This document shows, one piece after another, positions 33,453-42,715 of a stretch of DNA of 64,000 nt. The position numbers and the translations under genes are program-made. Where the stretch lies: NCBI RefSeq assembly GCF_021172045.1, contig NZ_CP087164.1, forward strand, positions 5,208,001-5,272,000, written 5' to 3'. Each line of letters begins with the position of its first letter. Position 1 is the first letter of the stretch. Under the pieces are notes generated by a model that worked only from the letters and a program-made list of their open reading frames with translations, was not told where the DNA came from and did no database searches. The DNA is from Capillimicrobium parvum. GTDB lineage: Bacteria > Actinomycetota > Thermoleophilia > Solirubrobacterales > Solirubrobacteraceae.

Positions 33453-35504
33453 TCAGCCGCGCAACGCGACCGCCCGATCGACGCCGGCCGACGGCCGGAT
33501 GTCCGCCTGGCCCCAGTGGCCGCGCACGCCGACGAGCTCGGGCTCGCCGAACTCGGCCGGGAGGTGCGGGTCGCAGGTCAATCCGTCGCGCCCCGGCACC
33601 AGCCCGAGGACCGTGGTGAGCATGAGCAGCGGCGCGGCCGCCGCCCACGCCTGCGGCTGCGAGGCCGTGGGATAGACCACGGGTGCGTGGGTCATGTGCT
33701 GCGGGAAGCCGGCGAACACCTCCGGCAGCGCGTGGCCGAAGTACGTCGCGGCCCGGATCATCGCCCCGGCGATCCGCGCGGCTTCGGGCGCGTAGCCGTA
33801 ACGCCGCAGGCCGTCGGCGATCAGCGAGTTGTCGTGCGGCCACACGGTGCCGTTGTGGTACTCGACCGGGTTGTAGCCGTGCTCGCCGTCGGCCATCGTG
33901 CGCACGCCCCACCCCGAGTACAGCCGGTCGCCCATCAGATGGTGGACGACCGCCCCGGCGCGCTCGTCGTCGACGATCCCGCTCCACAACAGCTGACCGA
34001 CGTTCGACGTGACGCTGTCGACCCGGCGCTTGTCGCCGTCGAGGGCGAGTGCGAAGCACTGCCGCTCCTCGATCCAGAAGTCCTCCTGGAAGCGCCGCCT
34101 CAGCCGGACCGCTTCGGCGTCGAGCCGATCCGCCAGGTGGCGGTCGCCGAGGACCTCCCGGGCGAGGCGTGCGCCCCGGCGCTTGGCGTCGTAGACGTAT
34201 CCCTGGATCTCGCAGGTGGCGATCGGGCCCCGCGCCAGCGAGCCGTCGGCGAACAGGATCGAGTTCCACGAGTCCTTCCAGCACTGGTTGGCCAGCCCGG
34301 ACGCGGGGTTGCGCGTCTCGTACTCGACGTAGCCGTCGCCGTCGAAGTCCCCCCAGCGGTCGATCCACTCGAGCGCCCGCCGCACGGCGTCCTCGAGCTC
34401 GAGGACGAGCGGCCGGTCGCCGGTCCAGCGCAGGTACTCGTCGAGCAGCACGACGAAGAGCGGGGTCGCGTCCGCGGTGCCGAAGTACGGCGAGTGCGGC
34501 GATCGGCCAGTCGCCGCGTGCTCGCCGAAGCGGACCTCGTGCAGGATCTTGCCCGGCTCGGCGTCGCGGAAGTCGTCGAGCGCGGTGGCCTGGAGGGCGG
34601 CCAGCGTGCGCAGCGTCGTGCGCGCGAGCTGCGGAAGGTACGGCAGCACCTGATAGCTCGTGATGATGCTGTCGCGGCCGAAGAGCGTCATGAACCACGG
34701 CAGTCCGGCCGCGGGAAGGCTCTCGTCCTGCGCGCACAGGTGCGGGCTGAACCGCAGCGCCGCCAGGTCGACAAGGCTGCGGTCGTAGACGTGGCGCAGG
34801 GCGTCCGCGCCGTCGGTCAGCCGCGGAGCGCCGGCCACCCACGCGTCGAGCTCGGCGCGGCCGTCGCGGCGCATCGCCTCGAAGGTTCCGGATGCGCGCC
34901 GCTCCGGCGCCCGGCGCCCGGTCTGCTCGGCGTGGGGCGTCACGACGAAGGTCACCACGCGCTCCTCGCGCGGCCCGAGCCCGAGGCTCACACGGATCGT
35001 GTCCTCGTCGATCTCGGCCGGCTCGCTGACCGCGACGCGGGTCTCGCGGACGAAGGCGCCGTTGCGATAGCGCAGCGTCAGCAGACCGCCTGTGGGGTGG
35101 GCGACGACGTGCCGCGGGTCGATGCGCTCGTCCTTGACGTCGAAGATGTCGGCGAAGTCCGAGCCGACGTCGAGCTCGACGGCGACCTCTGACGGGTCGT
35201 CGCAGTGGTTGACCACGAGCAGCTGCTCGACCCACACGCCGCGGATCAGCCGCTGGCGGACGATCGAGATCGGTGGCGCGCCGTGGAAGGCGCGCGTCGG
35301 CGGCACGAGGAAGAACTGGGCCGCGAAGTGGTCGACCTGGGCGGTGGAGAGCACCTCGGTGGTCCGGCCCGAGACGCTGAGATGCCATCGCGACACGAAG
35401 CGCGTGTCCTGGGCGAAGAACCCGTGCGGCGGATGCCGGCACGCGGGGTCGAGGTCGCCGTTGCGGTTCGAGACGACGAACGTGCTGCCCTCGAGCACGC
35501 TCAC
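33453..35504 (-). CDS. Amylo-alpha-1,6-glucosidase / glycogen-debranching-type enzyme
   Basis: 683 residues. N-terminal beta domain (about 1-210; SVLEGSTFVVSNRNGDL, FFAQDTRFVSRWHL) of the bacterial/archaeal debranching type, then an (alpha/alpha)6 barrel: GLPWFMTLFGRDSIITSYQ, YVEYETRNPASGLANQCWKDSWNSI, EIQGYVYDAKRRGARLA, EYHNGTVWPHDNSLIADGLRRYGY. Acidic residues in the barrel fit the GH133/GH15-like clan. Removes alpha-1,6 branches or trims glucosyl residues from storage glucan. 4 bp from the GT4 gene upstream, so the two are an operon of glucan or trehalose/glucoside metabolism. Confidence 0.9.
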   Translation of the reverse strand: MSVLEGSTFVVSNRNGDLDPACRHPPHGFFAQDTRFVSRWHLSVSGRTTEVLSTAQVDHFAAQFFLVPPTRAFHGAPPISIVRQRLIRGVWVEQLLVVNHCDDPSEVAVELDVGSDFADIFDVKDERIDPRHVVAHPTGGLLTLRYRNGAFVRETRVAVSEPAEIDEDTIRVSLGLGPREERVVTFVVTPHAEQTGRRAPERRASGTFEAMRRDGRAELDAWVAGAPRLTDGADALRHVYDRSLVDLAALRFSPHLCAQDESLPAAGLPWFMTLFGRDSIITSYQVLPYLPQLARTTLRTLAALQATALDDFRDAEPGKILHEVRFGEHAATGRSPHSPYFGTADATPLFVVLLDEYLRWTGDRPLVLELEDAVRRALEWIDRWGDFDGDGYVEYETRNPASGLANQCWKDSWNSILFADGSLARGPIATCEIQGYVYDAKRRGARLAREVLGDRHLADRLDAEAVRLRRRFQEDFWIEERQCFALALDGDKRRVDSVTSNVGQLLWSGIVDDERAGAVVHHLMGDRLYSGWGVRTMADGEHGYNPVEYHNGTVWPHDNSLIADGLRRYGYAPEAARIAGAMIRAATYFGHALPEVFAGFPQHMTHAPVVYPTASQPQAWAAAAPLLMLTTVLGLVPGRDGLTCDPHLPAEFGEPELVGVRGHWGQADIRPSAGVDRAVALRG

Positions 35505-35508
35505 GGAC

Positions 35509-36672
35509 TCAAGCGGGATGCGACGTCACCTCCCGTCGCTCGAGCGGCGCGCCGGGGGCCTCCGCCGACCCGAGCCGATCGGCGACGATCCGCCGGTACG
35601 CCGCCTCGTAGGCGGCGGCCACGACGTCGACGTCGTACCGCTCGGCGACCGAGGAACGGCAGCGCGCGGGATCGAGCTCGCCCACGCGATCGACCGCGCG
35701 GGCCATCTCCGCCTCGTCGGCCACGAGGAAGCCGTTCTCGCCGTCGACGACGACCTCGCCGGCGGCGCCCTCCGGGAACGCGATCACCGGGGTGCCCGCG
35801 GCCATCGCCTCGATCATGACCATGCCGAACGGCTCCGGCCAGCGGATCGGCATGACGAACGCCGCCGCCTGCGCGAACAGCTCGTGCTTCTCGCGCCCGC
35901 CGACCTCGTCGACGTAGCGCACCGCGTCGCCGTCGACGTGCGGCTCGATCTCCTCCGCGAAGAACGCCTCCTGGCCGGGCTGCACCGGTCCGCCGAGGAT
36001 CAGCCGCCGTCCGGCCCGGCGGGCGACGTCGATCGCGCGATGGGGGCCCTTGCAGGGGCTCATGCGCCCCACCCAGAGCAGGTAGTCGTCCTTCTCCGCC
36101 GAGAACGGCCACTCGTCGACGTCCAACGGGTTGGGGATGACTCCTGCGAAGCGCAGCTCGGGCGGTGCGCTCGCCCTCTGGACGGCGCTGAGCGCCGAGA
36201 CCCACGCCTTCGCAGCGTGCCGGCGGTAGAACGCCGAGGTCTCCTCGTCGAACGGGCCGTGCAGCGTGTGCAGCATCGGCACCGTCACCCGATCGGCCAT
36301 CGCGAACGCCGTGAAGCCGCTGTGGTCGTGCAGGACGTCGAACGGACCGCCGAACCGCTCGGCCCGCTCGAGCGCCTCGAAGCAGCGTGCGACGTGGTCT
36401 GCCTCGTGGATGGCGCGCTGGATCTCGTCGGGATGGCAGGCCTCGAGCACCGGCACGACCTGAGCGGACGATCGCGATCCCGGCGCGGCGAACAGCGTGA
36501 CGTCGTGCCCTCGTGCGACGAGCCCGTCGGCGAGGCGGGCGACGACCGACTCGATCCCCCCGTAGGCGGGGGGCGGCACGGGGATCCAGGGTGGCGCCAG
36601 CAGCGCGATGCGCAGCGGCACGCCCTCGTGGACGCTCGTCTCGGAGGGCACGGTGAACGCGTCGCGCAGCAT
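35509..36672 (-). CDS. GT4 glycosyltransferase
   Basis: 387 residues from ATG 36672; GTG at 36624 just before the conserved LRIALLAPPWIPVPPPAYGGIESVVARLADGL is an alternative start. GT-B fold: N-domain as above with a Gly-Gly-x-Glu element, second domain YLLWVGRMSPCKGPHRAIDVARRAG, donor-binding PIRWPEPFGMVMIEAMAAGTPVIAF with the E-x7-E motif of GT4 retaining enzymes. Fused in transcription with the debranching-type enzyme. Acceptor unknown; alpha-glucan or glucosylated osmolyte synthesis is plausible. Confidence 0.9.
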   Translation of the reverse strand: MLRDAFTVPSETSVHEGVPLRIALLAPPWIPVPPPAYGGIESVVARLADGLVARGHDVTLFAAPGSRSSAQVVPVLEACHPDEIQRAIHEADHVARCFEALERAERFGGPFDVLHDHSGFTAFAMADRVTVPMLHTLHGPFDEETSAFYRRHAAKAWVSALSAVQRASAPPELRFAGVIPNPLDVDEWPFSAEKDDYLLWVGRMSPCKGPHRAIDVARRAGRRLILGGPVQPGQEAFFAEEIEPHVDGDAVRYVDEVGGREKHELFAQAAAFVMPIRWPEPFGMVMIEAMAAGTPVIAFPEGAAGEVVVDGENGFLVADEAEMARAVDRVGELDPARCRSSVAERYDVDVVAAAYEAAYRRIVADRLGSAEAPGAPLERREVTSHPA

Positions 36673-36965
36673 GGTGACGGTGCGGGTACCCCGGCCGACA
36701 GCGTGCTGAATTCCGGTCTGTTCATCGCCCGACCGTCCATGAGCCCGGACCCCCGCAAAGACGCGGTGGTTGCGCGGCGAACGGCCATGCGGCATCCTTT
36801 GAGCTCGTGACCCATCGTCACCTCACGCCGCTTCGACTTCCGGGCTTTCTCGTAGGCACCGGTCGCGGCGTGCGAGTAGCCGGCCTCACCGGCATTCGCT
36901 AGGCCGCGCGGGCTTCGCCCCGCCGGCCGTCCTCGCCTCACCTCCCCCTCCGAAAGGAGCGCCCC
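36673..36965. promoter_or_regulatory. Divergent upstream region of GT4 and ilvB
   Basis: A gene-free stretch of 293 bp. It holds a small palindrome GTGAC-CCATC-GTCAC (36807-36821), a strong hairpin (36902-36928), a pyrimidine run CCTCCCCCTC (36941-36950) that could pair with the ilvB ribosome-binding site GGGAGG (37035-37040), and AAAGGAG (36953-36959), the ribosome-binding site of the leader ORF. An open frame crosses it on the minus strand, but I see no supported gene. Confidence 0.5.
36902..36928 (+). other. Stable hairpin in the ilvB 5' region
   Basis: GGCCG and GCGGG pair with CCCGC and CGGCC to give a 10-bp stem with one bulged C and loop CTTCGC. It lies before, not after, the leader ORF, so it is not the usual attenuator terminator; it may stabilise the 5' end or insulate ilvB from upstream transcription. 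Confidence 0.6.
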
Positions 36966-37067
36966 GTGCGCGTTCTCGGCCTCGTACTTCCCATCGACGT
37001 CATCACCATCGACCTCACCACCACCCGTCATCGAGGGAGGCCGGCATGCGCGGCGCAGACCGGCTGA
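36966..37067 (+). CDS. Putative ilvB leader peptide rich in Val/Leu/Ile
   Basis: 33 codons from GTG 36966 to TGA 37067, with a near-perfect AAAGGAG six bases before the start. Residues 3-17 read VLGLVLPIDVITIDL: 11 of 15 are Val, Leu or Ile, the products of the pathway that the next gene starts. It ends 22 bp inside ilvB in another frame. Leader ORFs rich in the regulated amino acid control branched-chain operons by attenuation in enterobacteria and actinobacteria (established). No terminator/antiterminator pair is obvious, so translational control through the overlap or through masking of the ilvB ribosome-binding site is as likely (inference). Confidence 0.6.
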   Translation: MRVLGLVLPIDVITIDLTTTRHRGRPACAAQTG

Positions 37068-38722
37068 TCGAGGCGCTGGAGCGCGAGGGCGTCGAGGCGG
37101 TCTTCGGGCTGCCGGGCGGGGCGTCGCTGCCGATCCACGACGCGCTGCACGACGCGCCCATCCGGCACGTGCTCGTCCGCCACGAGGCGGGCGCGGGCCA
37201 CGCCGCCGAGGGCTACGCCAAGGCGACCGGGCGCGTGGGCGTCGCGATCGTCACCAGCGGCCCCGGGGCGACGAACCTCGTCACCCCGATCTGCGACGCG
37301 CACATGGACTCGGTGCCGACGGTGTTCATCACGGCGCAGGTCTCGAGCCACCTGCGGGGCACCAACGCCTTCCAGGAATGCGACGTGCTCGGCATGACGC
37401 TGCCGATCGTCAAGCACTCCATCGGGGTCGAGAGCGCCGACCATGTCGCCCAGGCGGTCCACGAGGCGTTCCACGTGGCTCGCACGGGACGTCCCGGGCC
37501 GGTGCTCGTCGACGTCCCGGCCGACGCGGCCAAGGGCCCCGCGCGCGAGGGCCGCGCCGAGCTGTCGCTGCCCGGCTACCGCACGCGCTGCGTCCCGCAC
37601 GTCGGCCAGCTGCGCAAGGCCGCGGCCGCGATCGCGGCGGCGCGGCGGCCGGTCGTCTACGCGGGCGGCGGCGTCGTCCACGCCGAGGCGTCGGACCGGT
37701 TGACCGAGTTCGCGCGGCACTTCGAGCTGCCGGTGACGACGACGCTGATGGCGCTCGGAGCGTTCCCCGCCTCCGACCGGCGCTGGCTGGGCATGCTCGG
37801 CATGCACGGCACGCGCGCGGCGAACTGGGCGATGGACGAGGCCGACCTCGTCATCGCCGTCGGCGCGCGGTTCGACGACCGCGTGACCGGTGAGCTTCAG
37901 TCGTTCGCGCGCGAGGCGAAGGTCGTGCACATCGACGTCGACGCGACCGAGATCTCCAAGAACGTCGAGGCGCACATCCCGGTCGTGGGCGACGCCGGAC
38001 AGGCGCTGGACGGCCTGGCCCGCGAGCTCGACGCGCTGGCGCCCGACCCGGTCCGCCTCATCGAGTGGTGGGCGCGGATCGGCGGCTGGCTCGACGCTCA
38101 TCCGGTCCGCCGCGCGGCGGGCCACGACGCGGGCACGATCGATCCCGAAGCGGCGCTCGACGCCCTGGACGCGGCGCTCCGCGGCGACGCGATCGTCGCG
38201 ACCGACGTCGGTCAGCACCAGATGTGGGCGGCCAACCGCCTGCGCTTCGACCGGCCGCGGCGCTGGCTGACCTCGGGCGGGCTGGGGACGATGGGCTTCG
38301 GCCTGCCGGCCGCCCTCGGCGCGCAGACCGCGTTCCCGGAGGAGACGGTCGTGTGCGTCACCGGCGACGGCTCGCTCGTCATGAACGTGCAGGAGCTGGC
38401 GACCGCGGTCGAGGAGGAGCTGCCCGTGAAGGTGGTGCTGCTCGACAACGCCGGCCTGGGCATGGTCCGCCAGCAGCAGGACATGTTCTGGGACGGGCGG
38501 CGCGCGGCGAGCGCCCTCGGCGGCGCGCTGGACTGGGAGCTGGTCAGCCGCGGGTTCGGCGTCGCGGCGCGCAGCGTCGACGAGCCCGGCGAGCTCGACG
38601 ACGCGCTGGCCGAGACGCTGGCCGAGCCCGGCCCGGCGCTGCTGCGCGTCGGGATCGCGCCGGAGGCGGACTGCCTGCCGATGTTCCGCCCGGGCGGGCC
38701 GGCCCGGGAGATGATCGGGTGA
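37046..38722 (+). CDS. ilvB: Acetolactate synthase-type large subunit (TPP enzyme)
   Basis: 558 residues, full length. TPP-N domain with catalytic Glu in LVRHEAGAGHAAEGYAKATG (about 48), central FAD/NAD-like domain, and TPP-binding motif GDGSLVMNVQELATAVE...VVLLDNAGLGMVRQQQDMFW (about 441-478), closest in style to IlvB. Condenses two pyruvates to acetolactate at the start of Val/Leu synthesis. The regulatory subunit ilvN and ilvC do not follow; the next gene is a channel, which is unusual. A different TPP enzyme of the same family is possible. GGGAGG (37035-37040) gives the ATG. Confidence 0.85.
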   Translation: MRGADRLIEALEREGVEAVFGLPGGASLPIHDALHDAPIRHVLVRHEAGAGHAAEGYAKATGRVGVAIVTSGPGATNLVTPICDAHMDSVPTVFITAQVSSHLRGTNAFQECDVLGMTLPIVKHSIGVESADHVAQAVHEAFHVARTGRPGPVLVDVPADAAKGPAREGRAELSLPGYRTRCVPHVGQLRKAAAAIAAARRPVVYAGGGVVHAEASDRLTEFARHFELPVTTTLMALGAFPASDRRWLGMLGMHGTRAANWAMDEADLVIAVGARFDDRVTGELQSFAREAKVVHIDVDATEISKNVEAHIPVVGDAGQALDGLARELDALAPDPVRLIEWWARIGGWLDAHPVRRAAGHDAGTIDPEAALDALDAALRGDAIVATDVGQHQMWAANRLRFDRPRRWLTSGGLGTMGFGLPAALGAQTAFPEETVVCVTGDGSLVMNVQELATAVEEELPVKVVLLDNAGLGMVRQQQDMFWDGRRAASALGGALDWELVSRGFGVAARSVDEPGELDDALAETLAEPGPALLRVGIAPEADCLPMFRPGGPAREMIG

Positions 38723-38782
38723 GCGGCCCGCGCCCGCGCCGGACGCTCGCGACCGCCGCGCCCCGCTGCCGCCCCGCGCCCT

Positions 38783-39568
<786 letters not shown>

Positions 39569-40025
39569 GGTCCATCAGCACGGTCGGGCCCTGCTCACCG
39601 CAGACCGTGAACCCAGCCTTCTCGTAGGCGCGGATCGCGCGGGGGTTCGCTCGGAACACCTGCAGCCAGATCCGGCGCAGACCGAGCTCCTCGAACCCCC
39701 GGGCGGTCAGCAGCCGCACGGCCTGCGTGCCGAGGCCGCGTCCGCGCGCGCTCGGCCTTCCCACGCGGATGCGCAGCTCCGCCTCGTCGCCCGCGACGAT
39801 GAGCTGGCACGTGCCGACGAGCTCGCCGTCCTCGCGGATGGCGAAGATGACGGCGTCGTCGCGGCGGCGGATGCCGGCGAACCAGGCGTCGTGCTCGACG
39901 CGCGAGACCGGCCGGTAGGTCGCGCTGAGCTCCACGAGCTCGCGATCGTTGATCCACGCGTAGAGCGTGTCGGAGTCCTCGTCGCGCAGCGGTTCGAGGG
40001 CGAGCGTCATACCCTGCACGATCCC

Positions 40026-41039
40026 ATGTCCACCGCCACCGCAACCTGGCTGGCCGACGTCCTCGGCGTGCCGTCGCTCGAGGAGGGCGCGACGCTGACC
40101 GTCCGCGGGCAGGAGCTCGTCGTGCGCGACGGCATCCCGCGCATGCGCCAGCTGCTCTCCGACGACCAGGCTGAGACCACCGAGATGTTCGGCTTCAAAT
40201 GGACGCAGGAGGACACGTTCACGCGGCCCGAGGCGCTCGAGCTGATGCGCGGCTGGCTCGAGTCGCGCTACGGCCGGGTCGCCGACGCGCCGTGGTGGGG
40301 GGAGTACGGCGGGCGCCCGCTGGTGCTCGACGCCGGCTGCGGCGCGGGCGTGTCGGGCCTCGAGGTGTTCGGGCCGCTGGGCGACCGGGTGCGCTACCTG
40401 GGCGCCGACCTGACACCGGCCGTCGACGTCGCGCGGCGGCGCTTCGCCGACCGCGGGCTGGACGCCGCGTTCCTGCAGGCCGACCTGACCCGGCTGCCGC
40501 TGGCGCCGGGCAGCGTCGACGTGATCTTCTCCGAGGGCGTCCTGCACCACACCGACTCGACCGAGGGGGCGCTGAAGGCGGTCGCGCCGCTGCTGCGCCC
40601 CGGCGGGCGCATCCTCTTCTACGTCTACCGCCGCAAGTCGCTGATCCGCGAGTTCACCGACGACGCGATCCGAGCCCAACTGCAGGAGATGACGCCCGAG
40701 GAGGCGTGGACGGCGCTCGAGCCGCTGACGAAGCTCGGCATCGCGCTCGGCGAGCTGGGCGTCGAGATCGACGTGCCCGAGGACATCGACGTGCTCGGCA
40801 TCGAGGCCGGCCGGGTCGACCTGCAGCGGCTGTTCTACTACGACGTCTTCAAGGCCTACTACGACCCGGCGATGACGTTCGGCGAGATGCACCACATCAA
40901 CTTCGACTGGTACGCGCCGAAGAACGCCTTCCGCCAGACCGAGGACGAGGTCCGGCGCTGGTGCGGCGAGGCCGGCCTCGACGTGGAGCACGAGCACATC
41001 CACCGGTCGGGCATCACGATCATCGCGACGAAGCGGTGA
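40026..41039 (+). CDS. Class I SAM methyltransferase of a surface-sugar operon
   Basis: 337 residues from ATG 40026. N-terminal ~50 residues resemble the Trm112-like lead-in often seen before methyltransferase domains of glycan clusters (VRDGIPRM). Motif I VLDAGCGAGVSGLEVF (about 100), then LGADLTPAVDVARRRF and PLAPGSVDVIFSEGVLHHT. A long C-terminal part (about 220-337) is less conserved and may hold the substrate site. The stop overlaps the GTG of the deacetylase-like gene (41036-41039), making a three- to four-gene coupled operon. Confidence 0.88.
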   Translation: MSTATATWLADVLGVPSLEEGATLTVRGQELVVRDGIPRMRQLLSDDQAETTEMFGFKWTQEDTFTRPEALELMRGWLESRYGRVADAPWWGEYGGRPLVLDAGCGAGVSGLEVFGPLGDRVRYLGADLTPAVDVARRRFADRGLDAAFLQADLTRLPLAPGSVDVIFSEGVLHHTDSTEGALKAVAPLLRPGGRILFYVYRRKSLIREFTDDAIRAQLQEMTPEEAWTALEPLTKLGIALGELGVEIDVPEDIDVLGIEAGRVDLQRLFYYDVFKAYYDPAMTFGEMHHINFDWYAPKNAFRQTEDEVRRWCGEAGLDVEHEHIHRSGITIIATKR

Positions 41040-41710
41040 CGTTCGAGGAGTATGGGCGGCTCATCGCGCTCGGGCCGCCGAGCGTGCGCTTTGCCGACGA
41101 ACTGCCGGAGCGGGCGCTGCTGCTGCGCCACGACATCGACGACCGGCCGAAGTGGATCGAGCCGATGGCGCGCGTGGAGGCCGAGCAGGGCGCCGTCTCG
41201 ACGTACTGCCTGCAGGTGCGCTCGCGCTTCTACGGCCTCGACGACGAGGCGGACGGCGCCGTGCGGACGCTGCTGGAGTGCGGGCACGAGCTCGGGCTGC
41301 ACTTCGACTCGAGCGACATGACCTCCGACGACGAGGTCCTCGAGGGCGTGATCCGCGACGTGACGCTGCTGGAGTCGCGCTACGAGGCCGCGGTGCGGGT
41401 CGTCTCGTTCCACATGCCCGGCGTGCGGCCGGCCGGCCACCTCGTGCTGCCCGCCCCGCTCGTCAACACGTACGCGCCGCGCTTCTTCGGCGACATCGCC
41501 TACCTCAGCGACTCCAACCAGAACTGGCGCGGCAAGGACCCGGAGGCCGAGTTGCGGGCGGCGACGCGGATCCAGTTCCTGACGCACCCGACGCTGTGGT
41601 CGGGGCGGCCGCTGCGCGCGATCCTCGAGGAGCAGGCGCAGCGGCTGTGCACCACGGTCGACGAGCTGGCGACCGAGGACCAGAAGGCCGTGCTGGCGGT
41701 GCAGCGTTGA
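41036..41710 (+). CDS. Polysaccharide-deacetylase-like protein
   Basis: 224 residues from the GTG overlapping the preceding stop. The N-terminal LLLRHDIDDRP carries the Asp pair expected at the metal/catalytic site of NodB-like CE4 enzymes, followed by STYCLQVRSRFYG, CGHELGLHF (His motif-like) and VVSFHMPG. Family members lie in O-antigen and flagellin-glycan clusters. Probably removes an acetyl group from a sugar or acts as a related hydrolase in the same pathway as its neighbours. Overlaps the next gene by TTGA. Confidence 0.75.
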   Translation: MTFEEYGRLIALGPPSVRFADELPERALLLRHDIDDRPKWIEPMARVEAEQGAVSTYCLQVRSRFYGLDDEADGAVRTLLECGHELGLHFDSSDMTSDDEVLEGVIRDVTLLESRYEAAVRVVSFHMPGVRPAGHLVLPAPLVNTYAPRFFGDIAYLSDSNQNWRGKDPEAELRAATRIQFLTHPTLWSGRPLRAILEEQAQRLCTTVDELATEDQKAVLAVQR

Positions 41711-42351
41711 CCCTCGTCGCCTGCCACCAGCCGAACTTCCTGCCCTGGCTGGGCTTCTTCGACAAGCTCGCGCAGTGCGACCGCTTCGTCCTGCTCGACG
41801 ACGTCCAGTTCCCGCGCACGTCGCGCGGCACGTACACGAACCGGGTGCAGCTCATGATCGGCGGCGGGCCGGCGTGGCTGACCGCGCCGGTCGTGCGCGA
41901 GGGGGTGCAGCGCATCCGCGAGGTACGTGTCGACGACCGCCAGCCCTGGCGGCGCAAGGCGCTGCGGACCATCGAGATGGAGTACGCGCGGGCGCCGCTC
42001 TTCTCCGAGACGATGCCGCTGGTGCGGGAGCTGCTCGAGCACGACGCCGAGCTGATCGCCGAGCTCAACGAGCACGCGATCCGCCGCCTCGCGCCCGAGC
42101 ACGCGCACAAGCTCGTGCGCCAGTCCGAGCTGGGCGACGTGGGCGGCGCCGCGACGGACCTGCTGATCAACCTCGTCCGCGCCGCGGGCGGCGACGCGTA
42201 CCTGTCCGGCGACGGCGCCGACGGCTACCAGGAGGAGCCGCGCTACGCCGCGGCCGGCCTCGGGTTCCGGCTGCATGGCTTCGCCCATCCGGACACGGGC
42301 GCTCCGCCCGGGCTGTCGATCGTCGACGGGCGGATGCGCGGCGCCGTGTGA
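41707..42351 (+). CDS. WbqC-family protein
   Basis: 214 residues from TTG 41707 (TTGA overlap); sequence after it fits the WbqC start exactly (TLVACHQPNFLPWLGFFDKLAQCDRFVLLDDVQF). WbqC proteins occur in O-antigen and other glycan loci and are thought to act in sugar-nucleotide modification; the reaction is not established. The last part (AYLSGDGADGYQEEPRYAAAGL) is conserved in the family. Its translation depends on coupling to the upstream gene. Confidence 0.85.
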   Translation: MTLVACHQPNFLPWLGFFDKLAQCDRFVLLDDVQFPRTSRGTYTNRVQLMIGGGPAWLTAPVVREGVQRIREVRVDDRQPWRRKALRTIEMEYARAPLFSETMPLVRELLEHDAELIAELNEHAIRRLAPEHAHKLVRQSELGDVGGAATDLLINLVRAAGGDAYLSGDGADGYQEEPRYAAAGLGFRLHGFAHPDTGAPPGLSIVDGRMRGAV

Positions 42352-42632
42352 GGCGCGCGCTCGCCGCCGCGGGGTGTGCGCTCGTCGCGCAAGCGGCGCC
42401 CACCGAGCTCTCGACGGTCCCGGCGTTCTTTCACGCCTACTTCGACCGCGCGTTCGCACCGAGCAGCGACGAGGCGTGGAGCCCCGCCCGCCACACGGAC
42501 ACGCTGGCCGCACCCGCACTCGTCGCCGCGGCCACGACGACCACGAAGAACCGAGCCGAGCGCCCGACCCGCGGGCCACGCCACCGAGCCCGCCACAAGC
42601 GCAACAGCCGCCGAGGCCACCGGCCCCGCTGA
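42348..42632 (+). CDS. Small Arg-rich ORF, doubtful
   Basis: 94 residues from GTG 42348, which overlaps the WbqC stop in the operon's typical four-base style. The first half (ALAAAGCALVAQAAP, FFHAYFDRAF) looks protein-like and the second half is Thr- then Arg/His-rich. No family recognised. It may be a real coupled small gene or just an open frame in very GC-rich DNA. Confidence 0.3.
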   Translation: MRRALAAAGCALVAQAAPTELSTVPAFFHAYFDRAFAPSSDEAWSPARHTDTLAAPALVAAATTTTKNRAERPTRGPRHRARHKRNSRRGHRPR

Positions 42633-42715
42633 GCACCGGCCGCCGGGCGACTACGCACCAGATCTGCGGGCGACCCCGGCTGCCTGCTGCGCGCCGCGAG
42701 CGCAAGCTGTGCCCC

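Noticed and set aside
31434-35192. 1252-codon plus-strand ORF
   Set aside because: Antisense to the PerM and debranching genes and out of frame with the glycosyltransferase; no domain seen.
36285-37031. Minus-strand ORF crossing the ilvB upstream region
   Set aside because: The part over 36673-37031 looks partly protein-like but overlaps the GT4 gene in another frame and has no recognisable domain.
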